A stretch of 64,000 nt of DNA from Sphingobacterium sp. ML3W (GCF_029542085.1 NZ_CP107036.1:1798001-1862000), one strand, 5' to 3'; positions 1 through 9,353 are shown, counted from the first letter of the stretch. Notes: a model not told the origin generated them from the sequence alone. Numbers and translations: made by a program.

Positions 1-157
1 CAGAAGGAACAATAAAGACGAGAATACATATGACACGCAAGAAATTACAAAAGCACCTAAAAGTATATCAACTTAAATAAAACCAAATATCATTTTTGCT
101 GTTAACATAGCATAAGTCCTTTATAGAGATTTGTCAGTACACTAAAAAAATAGCCAT
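1..157. other. Left-edge non-coding stretch, possibly the tail of an upstream gene
   Basis: Two plus-strand frames are open from the window edge. One stops with TAA at 74-76 and the other with TAA at 78-80, so this may hold the last ~25 codons of a gene lying to the left. The peptides are hydrophilic and not recognisable, and the frame cannot be chosen. The remainder to 157 is AT-rich and presumably carries the promoter of the next small ORF. Confidence 0.25.
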
Positions 158-349
158 ATGAATCCTAAAATCATTAAATTCGATCAGCACTATATGTCGG
201 TTTTGCTGATTATTTGTGGTGGTCCTATCGGAAAGGGAAATAATAAGACAATCGTTTTGTCAGCTACAACCACTGCAACAAATAAAAAACAAACTAAGGA
301 GAATATTGAAGAGGAAAAGAAACCTGCTTCTTTAAATAAAACAAAGTAA
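158..349 (+). CDS. Small hypothetical protein (63 aa)
   Basis: Short ATG-initiated reading frame of unknown function. A weakly hydrophobic stretch near residues 13-24 (MSVLLIICGGPIG) is followed by a Thr/Asn/Lys/Glu-rich hydrophilic tail. No family is recognised. The main support for a real transcript is the Rho-independent terminator that begins about 15 bases after the stop. An internal Met at residue 13 is an alternative start. The composition is low-complexity, so it could also be a short non-functional ORF. Confidence 0.35.
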   Translation: MNPKIIKFDQHYMSVLLIICGGPIGKGNNKTIVLSATTTATNKKQTKENIEEEKKPASLNKTK

Positions 350-364
350 AATACATACAAATAA

Positions 365-401
365 AGAGATCACTTTAACTGAATAATTGATCTCTTTTTT
401 T
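365..401 (+). terminator. Rho-independent terminator after the 63-aa ORF
   Basis: Eight-base stem AGAGATCA (365-372) pairs with TGATCTCT (388-395) across a 15-base loop, followed directly by a run of T. It marks the end of the small upstream transcription unit. Confidence 0.7.
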
Positions 402-560
402 GTCTGTGCAATACCCCAACCGACTGATAGATCTTAGCTCCGCATTTTACCCATTAATTAACAGGGTAGAAATACGTGTACTTCTTTTTTTCTCAACGGA
501 ACAGTTCCTGAATCAGTTCTTAGATTGAGAAATAATTTAATCACATAAAAATCATACGAC

Positions 561-1028
561 ATGGAAACGATAACAATCAATGATAGTACATTAATCAATG
601 ACTTGATACAAATCAATAATGATCGTATTGCCGGGTATAAAAAAGCAATTGAAATCGCAACACGACTCCATATTGAAGGCTTAAATGACATCTTTGTCGA
701 ATATATGAGTCAATCCGAGCTATTTATTGAGGAACTCAAACCTTATCTGGAGCAACAAGCTCAGGCGGCTACCGAGGGTACAATGGTCAGTGGCAAACTC
801 TTTAGGATATGGATGGATATCAAATCTGTCGTTTCAGGAAACGACGAAAAAAGTTTATTATCAAGTTGTGAACAAGGCGAAGATGCTTTTAAAAAGACCT
901 ATAAAGATGTTGTTGACAATCAAGATTGGGAAATTACACACGATTTATTACTTCTGATTGAAAAACAGCTCGCAATACAACTTGAAGCACATGAATACAT
1001 CAAAACATTACGGGATAATGCATCTTAA
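561..1028 (+). CDS. PA2169-type four-helix-bundle protein (DUF2383)
   Basis: Soluble 155-aa protein, all-helical by composition, with no signal peptide. The C-terminal half contains the hallmark of the PA2169/DUF2383 family: a Gly-Asn-Asp-Glu-x-x-Leu-Leu segment followed by CEQGEDAFKKTYKD (about residues 104-117). The family has a ferritin-like four-helix bundle, and its members are common in Bacteroidota, often among stress-related genes; no biochemical role is established. The ATG is preceded by an AT-rich leader. It stands alone between the terminator at 365-401 and the topoisomerase gene. The family assignment is firm, the function unknown. Confidence 0.85.
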   Translation: METITINDSTLINDLIQINNDRIAGYKKAIEIATRLHIEGLNDIFVEYMSQSELFIEELKPYLEQQAQAATEGTMVSGKLFRIWMDIKSVVSGNDEKSLLSSCEQGEDAFKKTYKDVVDNQDWEITHDLLLLIEKQLAIQLEAHEYIKTLRDNAS

Positions 1029-1054
1029 ATAATCCTGCTTTTATCCGAAGACCT

Positions 1055-1087
1055 AAGATCCTTATTATTTCAATAAATGAGGATCTT
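1055..1087 (+). terminator. Weak hairpin after the DUF2383 gene
   Basis: AAGATCCT (1055-1062) pairs with AGGATCTT (1080-1087) across a 17-base loop. The T-run after the stem is poor, so termination here is a guess. Confidence 0.35.
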
Positions 1088-1129
1088 TGTATTAAAATAC
1101 AGCATAATTAAGCTCCATAAACTACCTGT

Positions 1130-2095
1130 ATGAAGATAATAAATACCAAAGGATACACAAGACGTAAAGTTAAACAAAGCTTTAAATACTTTGATGACTC
1201 AGGTAAGGCGATTACCGATACCAAGGTATTAGACAGAATAAATCATTTGGTTATTCCGCCAAACTGGAAAGCTGTTTGGATTTCAAAAAATGCGGGGAGT
1301 GATCTACAAGCTTATGGTTTTGACCAGAAGGACCGTAAACAATACATCTATCATCGTAAATTTGTGCAGCAAAAACAAACAGAGAAATTTAGGCATATTC
1401 TTTATATGGGACAGTATCTGCAAGATCTCAGAAAAATAACCTCCCGACATTTGAAACATCAGGACTGGGATATGGAAAAACTATGTGCAATTGCCTTTAA
1501 GATAATGGATAGTACACTTGTACGGATTGGAAACAAGCGCTATACGTTAGAAAACAAGTCTTATGGGCTCAGTACACTCGAAAAAAGACATGTAAAAATA
1601 ACCGACAATACAATCATATTAGCCTATAAGGGTAAAAAGGGTGTCTTTCAGGAAAAATCCTGGAAAGACAAGCAGCAAGCGAAATTACTTAGCGAACTAC
1701 TCCAGTTTAATGGGAAAAGGCTTTTTCAGCTTGATAAAACATCTTGTAAAAGTAGATTTTGTGGCCGCATATTCAATGCTTATCTACGGGATCATTGTCC
1801 CGGCCAGATCAGCTGTAAAGATATCCGTATCTGGGGCGCCAGCCGGGAAGCGTTCAACCTTTTATCCCAAACAAAGCAAGGGGAAGATTTAAATACACGA
1901 AAAAAGCAGCTGAATGCGGTGATAAAGACAGTCGCCAAGCAGCTGGGCAATACCAAAACAGTTTCTGAAAATTATTATATCCATCCTGCTATACAGATGA
2001 CATTTATGGAAGGAAGATTTCCATTCATCAAGGAAAAATTGACGCTCAGCAAGCTAGAAAACAAACTGTTTCGTTTCCTGTTAAAATATAGCTAA
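1130..2095 (+). CDS. DNA topoisomerase IB (poxvirus/bacterial type)
   Basis: Relaxes supercoiled DNA by nicking one strand through a 3'-phosphotyrosyl intermediate. The 321 residues match the usual length of bacterial TopIB. The catalytic constellation is visible with the spacing known from the Deinococcus enzyme: Arg132 (in LVRIGNKRY), Lys169 (YKGKKG), Arg233 (KDIRIW), Asn274 (LGNTKT) and the nucleophile Tyr283 (NYYIHPA). Asn at 274 replaces the His of poxviral enzymes, as in Deinococcus. The N-terminal domain carries the family motif VIPPNWKAVWIS (residues 41-52). The gene converges on the flavoenzyme gene with only 4 bases between the stops. Distinct from the essential type IA enzyme; probably accessory. 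Confidence 0.95.
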   Translation: MKIINTKGYTRRKVKQSFKYFDDSGKAITDTKVLDRINHLVIPPNWKAVWISKNAGSDLQAYGFDQKDRKQYIYHRKFVQQKQTEKFRHILYMGQYLQDLRKITSRHLKHQDWDMEKLCAIAFKIMDSTLVRIGNKRYTLENKSYGLSTLEKRHVKITDNTIILAYKGKKGVFQEKSWKDKQQAKLLSELLQFNGKRLFQLDKTSCKSRFCGRIFNAYLRDHCPGQISCKDIRIWGASREAFNLLSQTKQGEDLNTRKKQLNAVIKTVAKQLGNTKTVSENYYIHPAIQMTFMEGRFPFIKEKLTLSKLENKLFRFLLKYS

Positions 2096-2099
2096 TCCG

Positions 2100-3302
2100 C
2101 TATCGTCCAAACTTAAACCATTCGGACAGGGGGTGTTTTCTATTTTCTAACCAAAAGGCCACCATTTCCATTGCAGTGACTGAAAATGTAATCCCATTGC
2201 CACCAAAACCACAGACAAAATAGCTGTTTTTAAACGCCTTATGTTCACCAATATACGGTAGGCCATCTTTGGTTACCCCAAAAGTTCCAGCCCAGGTAAA
2301 ATCTGTTAAAAAAGGTCTATTGAAGATCTTCTGGAAAGACTTTCCTAACTTATCCGACTTTTTGGCAATTAAGGCATCCCGCTTCTGTGGATCGCGAAAC
2401 TCCTCATCCTCCCCCCCGATCAAAAATCGACCATCATCGGTCGTTCGCATATAGAGGTAAGGGTCGGAAGTGTTCCAGATCAATACGTCCTTGTACTGCT
2501 GATACAATGTAGAATCCACTTCGGAGACAATCGCGAAGGTACTTAACAAGTCCACAAACTTCTCGGGAATAACCGAAACAGTCTCATAGCCCGTGCAATA
2601 TATAATTTTTTTTGTGCGGATCGTTGCGCCTGTAGATACTGTAACCATAGTGCTCTGCCCACTCCTTTTAACAGAGACAAGTTCCGTCTTATCAAATACC
2701 TCCAATCCCGCTTTTACATTATAAACCAATAGTTCATGGGCAAAGCAAAAAGCATCCATACTAGCGCCCTGTTCGGAAAGTATCCCACCATACGCATTCG
2801 CTAGCCCATATTGCGCTTGAATTTCGTCCGCAGATAGCCAGTTGACGGCAAATCCTGCAGATTCCCGCGCATTAAATTCTTGTTTTAGCCATGGAATATC
2901 CTTTTTACGTGCGGCATAATATAAGGATTCCTTTGCGCGAAAACCGGCTTTAGATTTGATTTTCCGTGTAAGTAAACCAATGTCATCTATTGCTTTGCTA
3001 CAGGCCTTATAACTAGCAATAGCGCCCTCTTCACCGATTAGTTTCTTTAATTCATAGAGCGGTGTATCAATCTCATATTGCAACATGGACGTTGTTGCTG
3101 CTGAGCTTCCATTAGCGATCTCGCGTTTATCAATAAGCACACAGTTCTTCCCCATCGCCATACATTGATGGGCAATGAGGGCGCCAGTGATTCCGCCACC
3201 AACAATTAAAATATCGCAGGTTTTGTCCTGATGCAGGGAGGGATAAGTCGCCAAAAGCCCATTTTTTATCAACCAAAAAGGTTCATTAGATTTTAAATCC
3301 AT
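2100..3302 (-). CDS. FAD-dependent oxidoreductase, DAO (glycine/D-amino-acid oxidase) family
   Basis: Cytoplasmic flavoprotein of about 400 aa. The N-terminal Rossmann motif is ILIVGGGITGALIAHQC, followed by an acidic/basic switch (LIDKREIANGSSAATTSML) typical of DAO-family amine oxidases. The C-terminus has the FAD-binding motif VCGFGGNGITFSVTAM. The closest general resemblance is to the gamma-glutamylputrescine oxidoreductase/glycine oxidase group, but the substrate cannot be read from sequence. The ATG at 3302 is chosen because the longer frame starts at TTG (3314). The gene is monocistronic and converges on the topoisomerase gene. Confidence 0.88.
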   Translation of the reverse strand: MDLKSNEPFWLIKNGLLATYPSLHQDKTCDILIVGGGITGALIAHQCMAMGKNCVLIDKREIANGSSAATTSMLQYEIDTPLYELKKLIGEEGAIASYKACSKAIDDIGLLTRKIKSKAGFRAKESLYYAARKKDIPWLKQEFNARESAGFAVNWLSADEIQAQYGLANAYGGILSEQGASMDAFCFAHELLVYNVKAGLEVFDKTELVSVKRSGQSTMVTVSTGATIRTKKIIYCTGYETVSVIPEKFVDLLSTFAIVSEVDSTLYQQYKDVLIWNTSDPYLYMRTTDDGRFLIGGEDEEFRDPQKRDALIAKKSDKLGKSFQKIFNRPFLTDFTWAGTFGVTKDGLPYIGEHKAFKNSYFVCGFGGNGITFSVTAMEMVAFWLENRKHPLSEWFKFGR

Positions 3303-3518
3303 AATAAGTGACAAGCAAATGCACTAATAACCAAATACGAGAGGAAAAGTTTGGATTGCTGTTTCCTAAAGTTCCATTTAACATATTCCAACGCGCCATG
3401 GTTTACCATAGGCACTTCGCAGATTTGCCCTTGTCAGAAAAAGATCTTGCCCATAGATAACTTACAATTATTCGCATCAAACCAAATTGAATTGAATAAT
3501 GTTCTTTAGTAAAAAGGC

Positions 3519-4136
3519 ATGAAAAATATTATTCCTGAACAGAAAGAAGGAAAGAAACTGGATTGCTTCGAATCCATTGATTTTGAGAGTACCACAATGG
3601 CTGACCTGGCCTTTGATTCCGCATGTTCCAGTCTCTCACATGTCAATCACTGGTATGAGCTAGCCACAATTCCAGCGACGACTTTTCAATTAACGAACAG
3701 CGTTGGACTGCCTATTGACCGACCATTGGCGCTACATGACTATATTAGGCTGAATATCCCTGGTCCCGGCCTTCCCAGCAGTGCCGGATATGACTGGGTC
3801 AATGTCGTTAATATCATCCAGGATTCAACGTCCGAATATAAACTATATGCCTTAACCCTAAAACCTTGCCCAGACCCACAACATCCGGAAAATAAAGATA
3901 CCGCCCACTTTTTTGAAGGGATCTCCTCCTCTACCTTTCTCGTAGAACAACGACGCAACAGCATTTTAATTCAGTATGCGGGACGAAACGAGATTATCAA
4001 CGTGGAAAACCATAGCCTTGGAGACAATATCAGAAACTTAATTATTGGGATGGCTGCTAAAATAGGTGCATCTTATCCGCAGTGGAAATTGCTCGTCAAA
4101 GGCCTTGCAAACCATATCCGCAGCGAACAAAAATAA
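3519..4136 (+). CDS. Hypothetical protein (205 aa)
   Basis: Not recognised. The protein has no signal peptide or membrane segment. The middle is rich in Pro/Gly (LNIPGPGLPSSAGYDWVNVV, about residues 83-102), and a C-terminal part (about 150-200) looks helical. It lies 166 bases upstream of the phytochrome-like kinase on the same strand and could share its transcript. It does not resemble heme oxygenase, the usual partner of bacteriophytochromes. The proline-rich core suggests a beta-rich fold, but this is inference only. Confidence 0.7.
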   Translation: MKNIIPEQKEGKKLDCFESIDFESTTMADLAFDSACSSLSHVNHWYELATIPATTFQLTNSVGLPIDRPLALHDYIRLNIPGPGLPSSAGYDWVNVVNIIQDSTSEYKLYALTLKPCPDPQHPENKDTAHFFEGISSSTFLVEQRRNSILIQYAGRNEIINVENHSLGDNIRNLIIGMAAKIGASYPQWKLLVKGLANHIRSEQK

Positions 4137-4302
4137 ATATAGGAGCGAACTGTCAGGTAGAATACGATTTATTTAAAAGAAAATAATTTTAAATATTGAA
4201 ATCTAGCCAATAAAAACATCCGATTTGCCACAGATAACCATTCAAACTGTGTTAATTTTTTCGTATATTTAAGCTATATCATAAGGAGTTTTTGGGTTAC
4301 GT

Positions 4303-6477
4303 ATGAATACTGCTTTTCAATCTAACAATCAAAATACGATCAATCTTCAGCATTTTGGTAGTCTTGTTGTTTTGGATGAACAATTTACTATTGTGGCTTT
4401 GAGTGAGTTTGCAGCTGAAAAAGCTGCCCTTCCTACTTCCACCCTATTGGGAACTAACTTTTTCGAAAGTTTTGCTGTAGCCTTTGGTGATGCTATTCGA
4501 AAAATAGCGACTGCCTTGAGCGAGTTACGAGAACATGGACAATCGCGTCATATTCTACCTATTAAAATATTCCAAGAACGTGTCTATTTTAAACTTAAAA
4601 TAGACCAGGGGCATTTTTATATTGAATGGGAGGAACAACACAAAAAATATATATCCGCAAGAAAGATAAACGAATTCAACTTCTTACTTGACACCATCCA
4701 ACCTAACAACTGGGATCGGGTCTGTTTGGCTATCAATAGATTATTGAATTACGATCGTGTTTTTGTTCTTCAGGTTCAAGAAACAGGATATAGTGAAGTG
4801 ATTGCCGAACATACTTCTGATGGCAAACCTTATTTTAGAGGGAAAGAATTTTCTAAAGACTTCATGCCCAAAGAGGCAATGGAATATTATAGTAACTATT
4901 CGTATCGTTATATCCCCAATGTTAAAAAAAATGACCAGAATTTTGTTTATGTTGAAGACAGCATTGATACACTTTCCAGTTTGCTCTGCCCACTTCCCCA
5001 TCTCCATCGTCTTTTTCTGGAAAAGATCAATGTTCAGAGCGCCTTATTTTTCCGTATTTGTATAGATGACGAATTTTGGGGGCTAGTTGTAGCGCAGCAC
5101 GCAGAAGAAAAAGTGATAGATCTGCAACAACGGAAACTTTGTACTTTTGCTATTCAAGCCGCTACCAACAAATATGAAAGCCATGTTAAACAGAATCTAC
5201 TTGAAAGAACAGAGCTCCTTAATAGCGCAGAAGTAGAACTAAAAAAAAGCCTATCTGAGAATAAAATGGTGAATTGTGCTTTGGTTCAGCACATAGATAC
5301 CCTCATGCAATTGGTCAATGCGGACGGTTTGTCTATATTTAATCAGGGTGATGTATTTAACCATGGGCATACACCACATAAAACACTGTTTTATGAAATC
5401 ATTCAATTCCTGCAAACGCATAGTGATAAAGCTTTATTCAAGGATTACAATTTTACATTAAATCATCAGAATCATTTTAAAGAAAAATTGAATTTTGCGG
5501 GTCTGATGTACCTCAAAGTCGGCATAGAAAGTGATTATTACCTTGTATGGTTCAGAAAAGCAAGCCAAAGTCGTGTCATGCAAATCCGGCAGGATCAAAA
5601 ACACCGTCGAAAGCCGGATTATTTGGAGGTCTGGGAGGATGTTCGTTATGATGTGGCAAAGCCATGGAACGATGCTGAAATCAATTTCGTGCTGCGATTG
5701 AACCAGATTATCAAAGAATCTATATTTAGAAAACTGAGAGAAAGACAGTTACTCAACGAAGAACTGTTGAGCCTGAACAATGAATTAGAAATGTTTACTT
5801 ATACCCTATCGCACGATCTGAAAAACCCCTTGTCAATCTTAAAAATGGGTATACAATTTCTACAGCAGCATTCCGACGATATTGATCTTTCAAAAACTAA
5901 CAAATGGTATCAAAATTTCAGCAGGAGTGTTTCCAATATCGAAGACATCATCAACAATATGGTCCAATTGAGTCAACACCGTGCGAGCGTTTTGGACAAA
6001 GAACCACTTCCCATGGCTTACACACTGCAGCGTATTTTCCAGGAAAACAAAACCCTTTATAATACACCTGATTGTCAGTCATATTTTGGGCAATTACTAC
6101 CGATTTGGGGCGAAAAGAGTGCCGTCTACCAGATCTTTACCAATCTTATTGTTAACGCGATCAAATATTCTGCTCAATCGGACAAACCTGCGATTAAAAT
6201 TGAAAGTACAAATCAGGACGATATGACTTATTATTGCATCAAAGATAATGGTATAGGCATCCCTGAGGAGCATCTACCACATATCTATGAAATGTTTTCC
6301 CGTGCTGACAACGTCTCGGGTATTCCAGGTACAGGGATCGGACTATCGCTTGTTAAACGCGTCATGGAACGTTTGGGAGGTACAATAGAGATCGAATCCA
6401 CCGTTGGTTTAGGAACAACAGTCCACTTATATTTCCCTATTGTGGCACCTTTTCCGGATCATATGCTCAATGATTGA
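4303..6477 (+). CDS. Phytochrome-like sensor histidine kinase without chromophore Cys
   Basis: Cytoplasmic 724-aa kinase with no membrane segment. Order: PAS-like domain (about 15-115, LQHFGSLVVLDEQ resembling the phytochrome PAS start), GAF (about 130-290), PHY (about 320-475), HisKA with His504 in LSHDLKNPL, and HATPase with N-box NLIVNAIKYS (614-623), DNGIG (648-652) and GTGIGLSLVKR (676-686). The GAF keeps the His that contacts the bilin in phytochromes (His235 in PHLHRLFL). However, the N-terminal Cys used for bilin attachment is absent, the DIP motif reads KDFMP, and the PHY tongue motif PRxSF has become PDYLEVW. Kinase function looks intact. No response regulator or heme oxygenase is adjacent. 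Whether it binds a bilin non-covalently or senses something else is open. Confidence 0.9.
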   Translation: MNTAFQSNNQNTINLQHFGSLVVLDEQFTIVALSEFAAEKAALPTSTLLGTNFFESFAVAFGDAIRKIATALSELREHGQSRHILPIKIFQERVYFKLKIDQGHFYIEWEEQHKKYISARKINEFNFLLDTIQPNNWDRVCLAINRLLNYDRVFVLQVQETGYSEVIAEHTSDGKPYFRGKEFSKDFMPKEAMEYYSNYSYRYIPNVKKNDQNFVYVEDSIDTLSSLLCPLPHLHRLFLEKINVQSALFFRICIDDEFWGLVVAQHAEEKVIDLQQRKLCTFAIQAATNKYESHVKQNLLERTELLNSAEVELKKSLSENKMVNCALVQHIDTLMQLVNADGLSIFNQGDVFNHGHTPHKTLFYEIIQFLQTHSDKALFKDYNFTLNHQNHFKEKLNFAGLMYLKVGIESDYYLVWFRKASQSRVMQIRQDQKHRRKPDYLEVWEDVRYDVAKPWNDAEINFVLRLNQIIKESIFRKLRERQLLNEELLSLNNELEMFTYTLSHDLKNPLSILKMGIQFLQQHSDDIDLSKTNKWYQNFSRSVSNIEDIINNMVQLSQHRASVLDKEPLPMAYTLQRIFQENKTLYNTPDCQSYFGQLLPIWGEKSAVYQIFTNLIVNAIKYSAQSDKPAIKIESTNQDDMTYYCIKDNGIGIPEEHLPHIYEMFSRADNVSGIPGTGIGLSLVKRVMERLGGTIEIESTVGLGTTVHLYFPIVAPFPDHMLND

Positions 6478-6483
6478 TTTACG

Positions 6484-6525
6484 TAGCTTCGGAGAATATG
6501 ACTGCTAGAAACCGCTCCGGAGCTA
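6484..6525. other. Hairpin downstream of the phytochrome-like kinase
   Basis: TAGCTTCGGAG (6484-6494) pairs with CTCCGGAGCTA (6515-6525) with one G-U pair and a 20-base loop. There is no T-run, so this is a 3'-end structure rather than a clear terminator. Confidence 0.4.
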
Positions 6526-6576
6526 ATCATATTGCTGATGATTGACGTGTTGGAGTTCTGCCCAAAAAGATCAATA

Positions 6577-6765
6577 CTAGTTCTTCTTAGTTAATTTTCG
6601 GTAAACAACCAGGGTTATCACAAAAATAAAAATGAGAATAAAAAGCCAAATACCTGGTTCGGCATACCATTCATTTGAATTCCCGTTATTTAACGCTTCC
6701 GTTTGTTCCGATGGTTGTGTTACTAGAGCTAGTATACAATTTAAAACATAAGGTACCTTCATCAT
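6577..6765 (-). CDS. Small single-pass membrane protein
   Basis: About 62 aa from the tandem ATGs at 6765/6762; the longer frame upstream starts at TTG and looks untranslated. The N-terminus (MMKVPYVLNCILALV) is signal-like. A polar linker ending NEWYAEPGIW leads into a strong transmembrane segment (about residues 42-57) and a basic tail (YRKLTKKN). Small proteins of this layout, with a signal, a short polar loop and a C-terminal helix, are frequent in Bacteroidota and of unknown role. The ribosome binding site is weak, as usual in this phylum. No neighbour suggests a function. Confidence 0.55.
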   Translation of the reverse strand: MMKVPYVLNCILALVTQPSEQTEALNNGNSNEWYAEPGIWLFILIFIFVITLVVYRKLTKKN

Positions 6766-6906
6766 AATCTGTTTCGTTGATCCAACATCTATAGAACCCT
6801 CGTCATGCAAAAGTCGTTTGAATTGGATTAGTTTAAACCAATTGCCCTTTGTAATTGTTCCTTTAATAAAAGCTATAGTTATAAATGATATAGCAATTGC
6901 ATTCAA

Positions 6907-7191
6907 TCATCAAAATAATGGAAAAGACATTACAGCATTCGATAGTGAAACAAGGTTTGATTATTTTATATTATTTCAGCAATAGATGGTATCGTAAATG
7001 TCTCTTTACGGAAGGCCATATTCCCGCTTTAAATACAACTCCCGCCATGAAAACGTTAGAGGACCTCGAAAAAACGAATACACTTACCAAAGGGGAACTT
7101 AGGTGCAATCATCAAGATGAAGACAATGACAGCAGTGATAGGCCACATCAAACTGATAAAAAGTCAGGTGGAGAGGAAAAAAGCAGTTAAC
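6907..7191. other. Gap with two competing weak ORFs
   Basis: This stretch has no convincing gene. A plus-strand frame from ATG 6918 to 7190 encodes 90 aa whose last third is an Asp/Glu/Lys/Ser-rich tail of no known family. On the minus strand a 30-codon ORF (7148 to 7056) encodes a hydrophobic peptide beginning MWPITAVIVFILMIAP. The acidic tail of one is simply the antisense of the hydrophobic stretch of the other, so at most one is real. Neither has a good ribosome binding site. Confidence 0.3.
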
Positions 7192-7192
7192 C

Positions 7193-7228
7193 AAAAAAAA
7201 TACAGATTAACCGCTAAGGTCAATCTGT
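7193..7228 (-). terminator. Terminator of the GH43 gene, overlapping its stop region
   Basis: Read on the minus strand, ACAGATT (7228-7222) pairs with AATCTGT (7208-7202), followed by a T-run (A-run at 7193-7200 on the plus strand). The stem includes the last codons of the GH43 gene. Confidence 0.65.
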
Positions 7229-9238
7229 AAGAACTCGTAGCTGATTGTTTTGGCTAAAATCGATGTCACGGATAAATACCATCCGTTTATCTCCGGTTTT
7301 TGTTGTTCGTCCATGGTAGACACATCGAAGTTTGCCTTCGCGGTCTCTAAAGATGCTGTTGTGTCCTGTACCTGACACGATCCCTCCTCTATCCGTATTT
7401 TTTTCAATAATCGGATTCGTTTGTGATTTTTCATAGCTTCCCAACGGAGATTTAGCGGTAGCATAACCAACAGCATAATTTGCTCCCGCAAAATAATTTG
7501 CAGAATACATCATATAATATTGTCCTTTGGCGTGGATTAAGAAGGATCCCTCTGTCCACCTTCTGTTAATTTCGCCAGAAGACACCGACCGACTTTCCCA
7601 TTCCGATTGTGCATCACTCATGCGCGCGGGAGGACGTATTAAAAGTACCGGCTTTCCAATCACGTTCTGCATGCTACTGTCAAGCTCGATACCATAAACC
7701 CAGCTTTCTTCAATAGCATTGTACCCCCATTTAGACTTGGCCCAATCGGCAATTTCGGAGGCAACGGGATGTTCATAGCAGCAACGCGAATAAAATAAAT
7801 AATTTCTATTGTCGACATCCCGAAAGACATTCGCATCAATAATAGGATATCCAGGGTCAAATAATGGTTTACCTGTCAAATCTATAAATGGTCCCAAAGG
7901 ACTATCCGCTACGGCAACACCAATACGATAATTCTCCAGCTTATTTCCAGGGTTTTCCTTCCAGTGCGCACTATAATACATATAGTATTTATTATTGATG
8001 GCGTACACCTCTGGCGCCCAAAAGTCCTTGATCCCCCATCCTTTGGCCTGTTTGCCATCATACACTTTCCCAGCTTCCTTCCAATGCCTTAGATCTTTAG
8101 AACTGTATGCTATAAACCCATTTTCTGTGCCTCCCGTTCCGTATAGATAATATAGATCTGTAGGTGGATCATATAAAATAAAAGGGTCACCAAAAGCGAC
8201 ATCAATAGGCTCGTCAGATTTGTTGACAAGCTCAAGCAACCTGAACTTGGAACTGTCAAATTTGGGAATTGCAATACCACTTTGTCTATCAGAAGCAAGA
8301 TCAATAGGTACAATAGCTGTACGTCTTGGAGCAACTTGAGTGTCAGAATAATGTGTATGACATATATAATACCATTGTTGTCCTTTTTGGAATAAATCAC
8401 CATGGCCAGTACCGGAAAATCCACTTGTATGCTGGCTCAATAAAGGATTTGTTTCAATTTTTTTCCAGGGACCATACACATTGTCCGCTACCGCAACACC
8501 TACGGCATAGTCTTTATTTCTAAAATCATTGGCCGAATAAAACATATAATAATGATTGCCTTGCTTTACAACAGTAGGTCCCTCACTGACTGACCATGTT
8601 GAACCAGCAGTATTCTCCCAAGCTTTTTCAGCATGCAAACATTCTTTTAATGTTTCTTTTTTGATTCCTGAATAGTCATCTTTTAATTCCGCAACGAAGA
8701 TGCGGTTTCCTTCCACCAATCTCACATGAAACAAATATTTTTTACCATCGCTGTCCCTAAAAACATAGGGATCAATCTGCTTTCCGCCATCAATAAGCGT
8801 TCTGGCAATGTCCTGTTTAAAAGGGCCCATCGGAGAATCGCTGATAGCGATGGCAATTTGCTCATCAGCTGTATAAGCCATGTAAAATTTGCCTTGCTCC
8901 GACCAGACTTGAGGTGCCCAAAAGCCTTTGGTTCCAAATACATCTTCTTTTACCAATGCAAATCCAGCTTTTGCACCAATGGGGTCCTCCCATTGTTTCA
9001 AGTCTTTAGACCGATATACTTTAAAGCCTAACTGTTTATCGCCATCACCATTGGTACCATATAGATAGTAATAACCGTTATCGTAGAAAATGGTGGGATC
9101 CGCCTGAAAAATAGCATTTTCCAATATCAGTGACCTGGCCATAGAATCGGTTGGAGACTGCGTAAAAATACCATGCCCTGTTGCGTAGCTCAACGAATCT
9201 ATCGCACTGAGAATAAAAAGCAATACATAAAATTTCAT
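7220..9238 (-). CDS. Secreted tandem-domain glycoside hydrolase family 43 protein
   Basis: Two five-bladed GH43 beta-propellers in one chain of about 672 aa. The ATG at 9238 gives a clean signal peptide (MKFYVLLFILSAIDSLSYA); the longer frame lacks one. Each half has the GH43 triad of general base Asp, pKa-tuning Asp and general-acid Glu: Asp47 (QADPTIFY), Asp156 (QIDPYVFRD) and Glu219 (SEGPTVV) in the first, Asp351 (GDPFILYD), Asp468 (IDANVFRD) and Glu563 (TEGSFLIHAKG) in the second. Both domains therefore look active. GH43 enzymes cleave arabinose-, xylose- or galactose-containing glycans; the specificity cannot be read here. It is not next to a SusC/SusD pair, and its terminator isolates it. 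Confidence 0.92.
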   Translation of the reverse strand: MKFYVLLFILSAIDSLSYATGHGIFTQSPTDSMARSLILENAIFQADPTIFYDNGYYYLYGTNGDGDKQLGFKVYRSKDLKQWEDPIGAKAGFALVKEDVFGTKGFWAPQVWSEQGKFYMAYTADEQIAIAISDSPMGPFKQDIARTLIDGGKQIDPYVFRDSDGKKYLFHVRLVEGNRIFVAELKDDYSGIKKETLKECLHAEKAWENTAGSTWSVSEGPTVVKQGNHYYMFYSANDFRNKDYAVGVAVADNVYGPWKKIETNPLLSQHTSGFSGTGHGDLFQKGQQWYYICHTHYSDTQVAPRRTAIVPIDLASDRQSGIAIPKFDSSKFRLLELVNKSDEPIDVAFGDPFILYDPPTDLYYLYGTGGTENGFIAYSSKDLRHWKEAGKVYDGKQAKGWGIKDFWAPEVYAINNKYYMYYSAHWKENPGNKLENYRIGVAVADSPLGPFIDLTGKPLFDPGYPIIDANVFRDVDNRNYLFYSRCCYEHPVASEIADWAKSKWGYNAIEESWVYGIELDSSMQNVIGKPVLLIRPPARMSDAQSEWESRSVSSGEINRRWTEGSFLIHAKGQYYMMYSANYFAGANYAVGYATAKSPLGSYEKSQTNPIIEKNTDRGGIVSGTGHNSIFRDREGKLRCVYHGRTTKTGDKRMVFIRDIDFSQNNQLRVLTD

Positions 9239-9353
9239 CTGTTTCACCTGAATACAATTTAAGTTCACACTAAAATTGAACAAATAATTTTTATATCACA
9301 GGTGTTATCGTATCAATGAAAGATCAATTTGTATCTTTTTCTTATGATCAGGG

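Noticed and set aside
3519..4136. Possible heme oxygenase partner of the phytochrome-like kinase
   Set aside because: No heme-ligand His helix or heme oxygenase pattern in the protein.
9319..9338. AAAGAT/ATCTTT hairpin after the regulator gene
   Set aside because: Six-base AT-rich stem; could be chance.
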